Below, one piece after another: positions 14,859-16,316 of a stretch of DNA of 16,316 nucleotides (within the stretch, counting starts at the first letter, position 1; every line of letters begins with the position of its first letter). The stretch lies in NCBI GenBank assembly GCA_910588405.1, contig CAJUPT010000067.1, positions 1-16,316 on the forward strand, given 5' to 3'. The position numbers and the translations under genes were made by a program. Source of the stretch: an uncultured Lachnospiraceae bacterium (lineage in GTDB: Bacteria; Bacillota; Clostridia; Lachnospirales; Lachnospiraceae). A model generated the notes under the pieces. The model saw only the letters and a list, made by a program, of their open reading frames with translations. It did no database searches and had not been told where the DNA came from.

Positions 14859-14887
14859 ATTATAATATAGAATAAAAAAAATGACAA
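14859..14887 (-). promoter_or_regulatory. Strong candidate promoter of the activase gene
   Basis: Read on the minus strand, TTGTCA (14887-14882) and TATAAT (14864-14859) are 17 bases apart, matching the sigma-A consensus at 11 of 12 positions. The transcript would begin near 14852 and carry a leader of about 210 bases before the ATG at 14638. A second TATAAT at 14718-14713 lacks a good -35 box. Confidence 0.65.
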
Positions 14888-14904
14888 GAAAAATCAAATT
14901 ATAT

Positions 14905-14933
14905 TTGTAAAGAACATATTTCGGCGTTATAAT
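14905..14933 (+). promoter_or_regulatory. Candidate upstream promoter facing recA
   Basis: TTGTAA (14905-14910) and a perfect TATAAT (14928-14933) with a 17-base spacer. It is back-to-back with the minus-strand promoter, with 17 bases between the two -35 boxes. The transcript would start near 14940 and reach recA after about 258 bases, or represent a short untranslated RNA. Confidence 0.55.
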
Positions 14934-14937
14934 ATAT

Positions 14938-14947
14938 TTCTTAAGAA
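14938..14947. promoter_or_regulatory. Palindrome TTCTTAAGAA at the start point of the upstream promoter
   Basis: Exact second copy of the 10-base palindrome at 14827-14836, beginning 4 bases after the TATAAT box, so it covers the predicted transcription start. This position would suit a repressor site. Confidence 0.4.
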
Positions 14948-14997
14948 TGATAAACGGACGGAGGACTTTTACAGAGAATTTTGTCGAACAGTTCTGT

Positions 14998-15026
14998 TTG
15001 CATATTTCCATTATTTGTGATATGAT
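14998..15026 (+). promoter_or_regulatory. Candidate extended -10 promoter in the recA leader
   Basis: TTGCAT (14998-15003), a 17-base spacer and TATGAT (15021-15026), with TG at 15018-15019 forming an extended -10 element. It would start RNA near 15033. Nearby, ATTTCCA (15004-15010) can pair with TGGAAAT (15054-15060) around a small TACGG/CCGTA hairpin. No coding frame of note lies between here and recA. Confidence 0.4.
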
Positions 15027-15124
15027 GAGAGCGTTACGGGTCCGTATATTCTGTGGAAATGATTTCTTATGGCATTTCGTCTGGTTTTCCCTGTTTATGT
15101 AAATAATACTTTTTTGATTTTGTG

Positions 15125-15153
15125 TTGACATTTTCATAAAAGTATACTAATAT
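15125..15153 (+). promoter_or_regulatory. recA promoter
   Basis: A perfect -35 box TTGACA (15125-15130) and TAATAT (15148-15153) with 17-base spacing. The start would be near 15160, giving a leader of about 38 bases. The SOS box directly downstream fits the usual repressed arrangement. Confidence 0.75.
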
Positions 15154-15161
15154 GTATATAT

Positions 15162-15175
15162 CGAACAAATGTTCA
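15162..15175. promoter_or_regulatory. LexA (SOS) box of recA
   Basis: CGAACAAATGTTCA contains GAAC-N4-GTTC, the Gram-positive LexA/DinR operator. It lies 8 bases after the -10 box, over the expected start point, so LexA would block recA transcription until DNA damage. Confidence 0.88.
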
Positions 15176-15197
15176 TAAATGGACATGGAGGAAGAAT

Positions 15198-16301
15198 ATG
15201 ATTAAAGAAGATAAACTTAAAGCTTTGGACGCGGCGTTGACGCAGATTGAAAAACAGTATGGGAAAGGCTCCGTGATGAAATTGGGCGATTCCGCCGCGC
15301 GTATGAATATTGAGACGACTCCCACCGGTTCTTTAAGCCTGGATATCGCTTTGGGACTCGGCGGTGTGCCGAAGGGCAGGATCATTGAAATTTACGGACC
15401 TGAGTCCAGTGGTAAAACTACGGTGGCGCTGCATATGGTAGCGGAAGTGCAGAAGCTGGACGGTATTGCAGGCTTCATTGATGCGGAGCATGCGCTGGAC
15501 CCGGTTTATGCAAAAAATATCGGTGTGGACGTTGATAATCTGTACATATCCCAGCCGGATAACGGGGAACAGGCGCTTGAAATTGCTGAGACGATGGTGC
15601 GCTCCGGCGCCATCGATATTGTGATCATCGACTCTGTGGCAGCGCTGGTACCAAAAGCAGAAATTGATGGGGACATGGGGGATTCCCATGTGGGTTTACA
15701 GGCCCGTCTGATGTCCCAGGCTTTAAGAAAACTGACGGCCTGTATCAGCAAGTCCAATTGCGTGGTGATTTTTATTAATCAGCTCAGAGAAAAAGTAGGC
15801 GTGATGTTCGGGAATCCTGAGACGACTACCGGCGGCAGGGCACTGAAGTTTTATTCCTCGATCCGTCTGGATGTGAGAAGAATCGAGTCCCTGAAGCAGA
15901 GCGGCGAGATTATCGGTAATCGTACCCGGATCAAGGTTGTGAAAAATAAGATTGCACCGCCTTTCAAGGAAGCAGAATTTGATATCATGTTCGGCAAGGG
16001 CATTTCCAGGGAAGGGGACGTGTTGGATTTGGCCGCAAAGGTAGATATTGTGGAAAAAAGCGGCGCATGGTATGCCTATAATAAAGAAAAGATTGGCCAA
16101 GGCCGGGAAAATGCGAAGATTTTCCTGCAGAACAATCCGCAGATTATGGCTGAGATTGATGCAAAGGTCCGTGCTTTTTATAAGATTGGTACTGTCGTCG
16201 AGCCGGAAGATGCGACTTTGCCAGAGAACGCTGCCAAAGCTGAGGAGGGTACGGCCGGACTGGCCTTCGGAGCGGAAAATTCGTCGGAAAGTGAGAAATA
16301 A
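15198..16301 (+). CDS. recA: Recombinase RecA
   Basis: Complete, 367 residues. ATG 15198 has GGAGG at 15187-15191. RecA forms filaments on single-stranded DNA, drives strand exchange and stimulates LexA self-cleavage. The N-terminal helix is followed by the ATPase core with Walker A GPESSGKT (67-74), catalytic Glu97 (DAEHAL), Walker B VIIDSVAAL (142-150), Gln195 in INQLREKVG and loop L2 (FGNPETTTGGRAL). The C-terminal domain ends in an acidic tail (ENSSESEK), as is usual. The gene has its own promoter and SOS box. In this window it is also the natural partner of comEA and comEC, because incoming single strands need RecA for integration. No inteins or missing motifs are seen. Confidence 0.98.
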   Translation: MIKEDKLKALDAALTQIEKQYGKGSVMKLGDSAARMNIETTPTGSLSLDIALGLGGVPKGRIIEIYGPESSGKTTVALHMVAEVQKLDGIAGFIDAEHALDPVYAKNIGVDVDNLYISQPDNGEQALEIAETMVRSGAIDIVIIDSVAALVPKAEIDGDMGDSHVGLQARLMSQALRKLTACISKSNCVVIFINQLREKVGVMFGNPETTTGGRALKFYSSIRLDVRRIESLKQSGEIIGNRTRIKVVKNKIAPPFKEAEFDIMFGKGISREGDVLDLAAKVDIVEKSGAWYAYNKEKIGQGRENAKIFLQNNPQIMAEIDAKVRAFYKIGTVVEPEDATLPENAAKAEEGTAGLAFGAENSSESEK

Positions 16302-16315
16302 ACAGACAGTCTGTT
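16301..16315 (+). repeat. Inverted repeat right after recA, cut by the window edge
   Basis: AACAGA and TCTGTT surround CAG, starting on the last base of the recA stop codon. It may be the start of a terminator or a recA-downstream control hairpin, but the following sequence is not available. Confidence 0.35.
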
Positions 16316-16316
16316 G

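Noticed and set aside
14979..14995. GTCGAACAGTTCTG looks like a second SOS box.
   Set aside because: GAAC and GTTC are only one base apart here, while the LexA site needs four, so it is not a functional match.

Overview
The window looks like a chromosomal core segment of a gut-type Clostridia (Firmicutes), most likely Lachnospiraceae. The reasons are strong AGGAGG-type ribosome binding sites, a Bacillus-type LexA/SOS box before recA, intermediate GC genes separated by AT-rich spacers, an OmpR-type response regulator followed by a histidine kinase and a GerMN lipoprotein, and a very large fused acyl-CoA dehydratase activase typical of anaerobic Clostridia. Family identifications come from reading motifs, not from a database search. 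I see no mobile element, CRISPR array, tRNA or rRNA.

Layout. Positions 1-296 are an AT-rich leader with a candidate promoter. 297-1844 (+) is a PucR/CdaR-type transcriptional regulator. A short spacer with an inverted repeat and a good sigma-A promoter follows. Then comes a same-strand run: comEA-like lipoprotein (2013-2912), response regulator (2984-3676), sensor kinase (about 3660-5090), GerMN lipoprotein (5110-6051), comEC (6169-8940) and holA (9149-10129). A long palindromic hairpin at 10292-10362 separates this run from a convergent 1421-residue activase/dehydratase-like gene on the minus strand (10373-14638). A 559-base AT-rich intergenic region (14639-15197) holds divergent promoters, paired palindromes and the recA promoter with its SOS box. 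recA (15198-16301) closes the window.

How the genes fit together. comEA and comEC encode the DNA receptor and the inner-membrane channel for DNA uptake, recA the recombinase that would integrate the DNA, and holA the clamp-loader delta subunit of the replicase. The two-component system plus GerMN lipoprotein sits between comEA and comEC, where comEB lies in Bacillus. It resembles the actinobacterial MtrA-MtrB-LpqB arrangement and suggests envelope sensing linked to, or simply co-transcribed with, the uptake genes. The activase is a metabolic or redox outlier in this neighbourhood.

Most notable points: the sensor kinase's first membrane helix lies upstream of any standard start codon; ComEC carries an AT-rich, basic, hydrophilic insertion inside its membrane domain; and back-to-back promoters between the activase gene and recA are each followed by the same TTCTTAAGAA palindrome.
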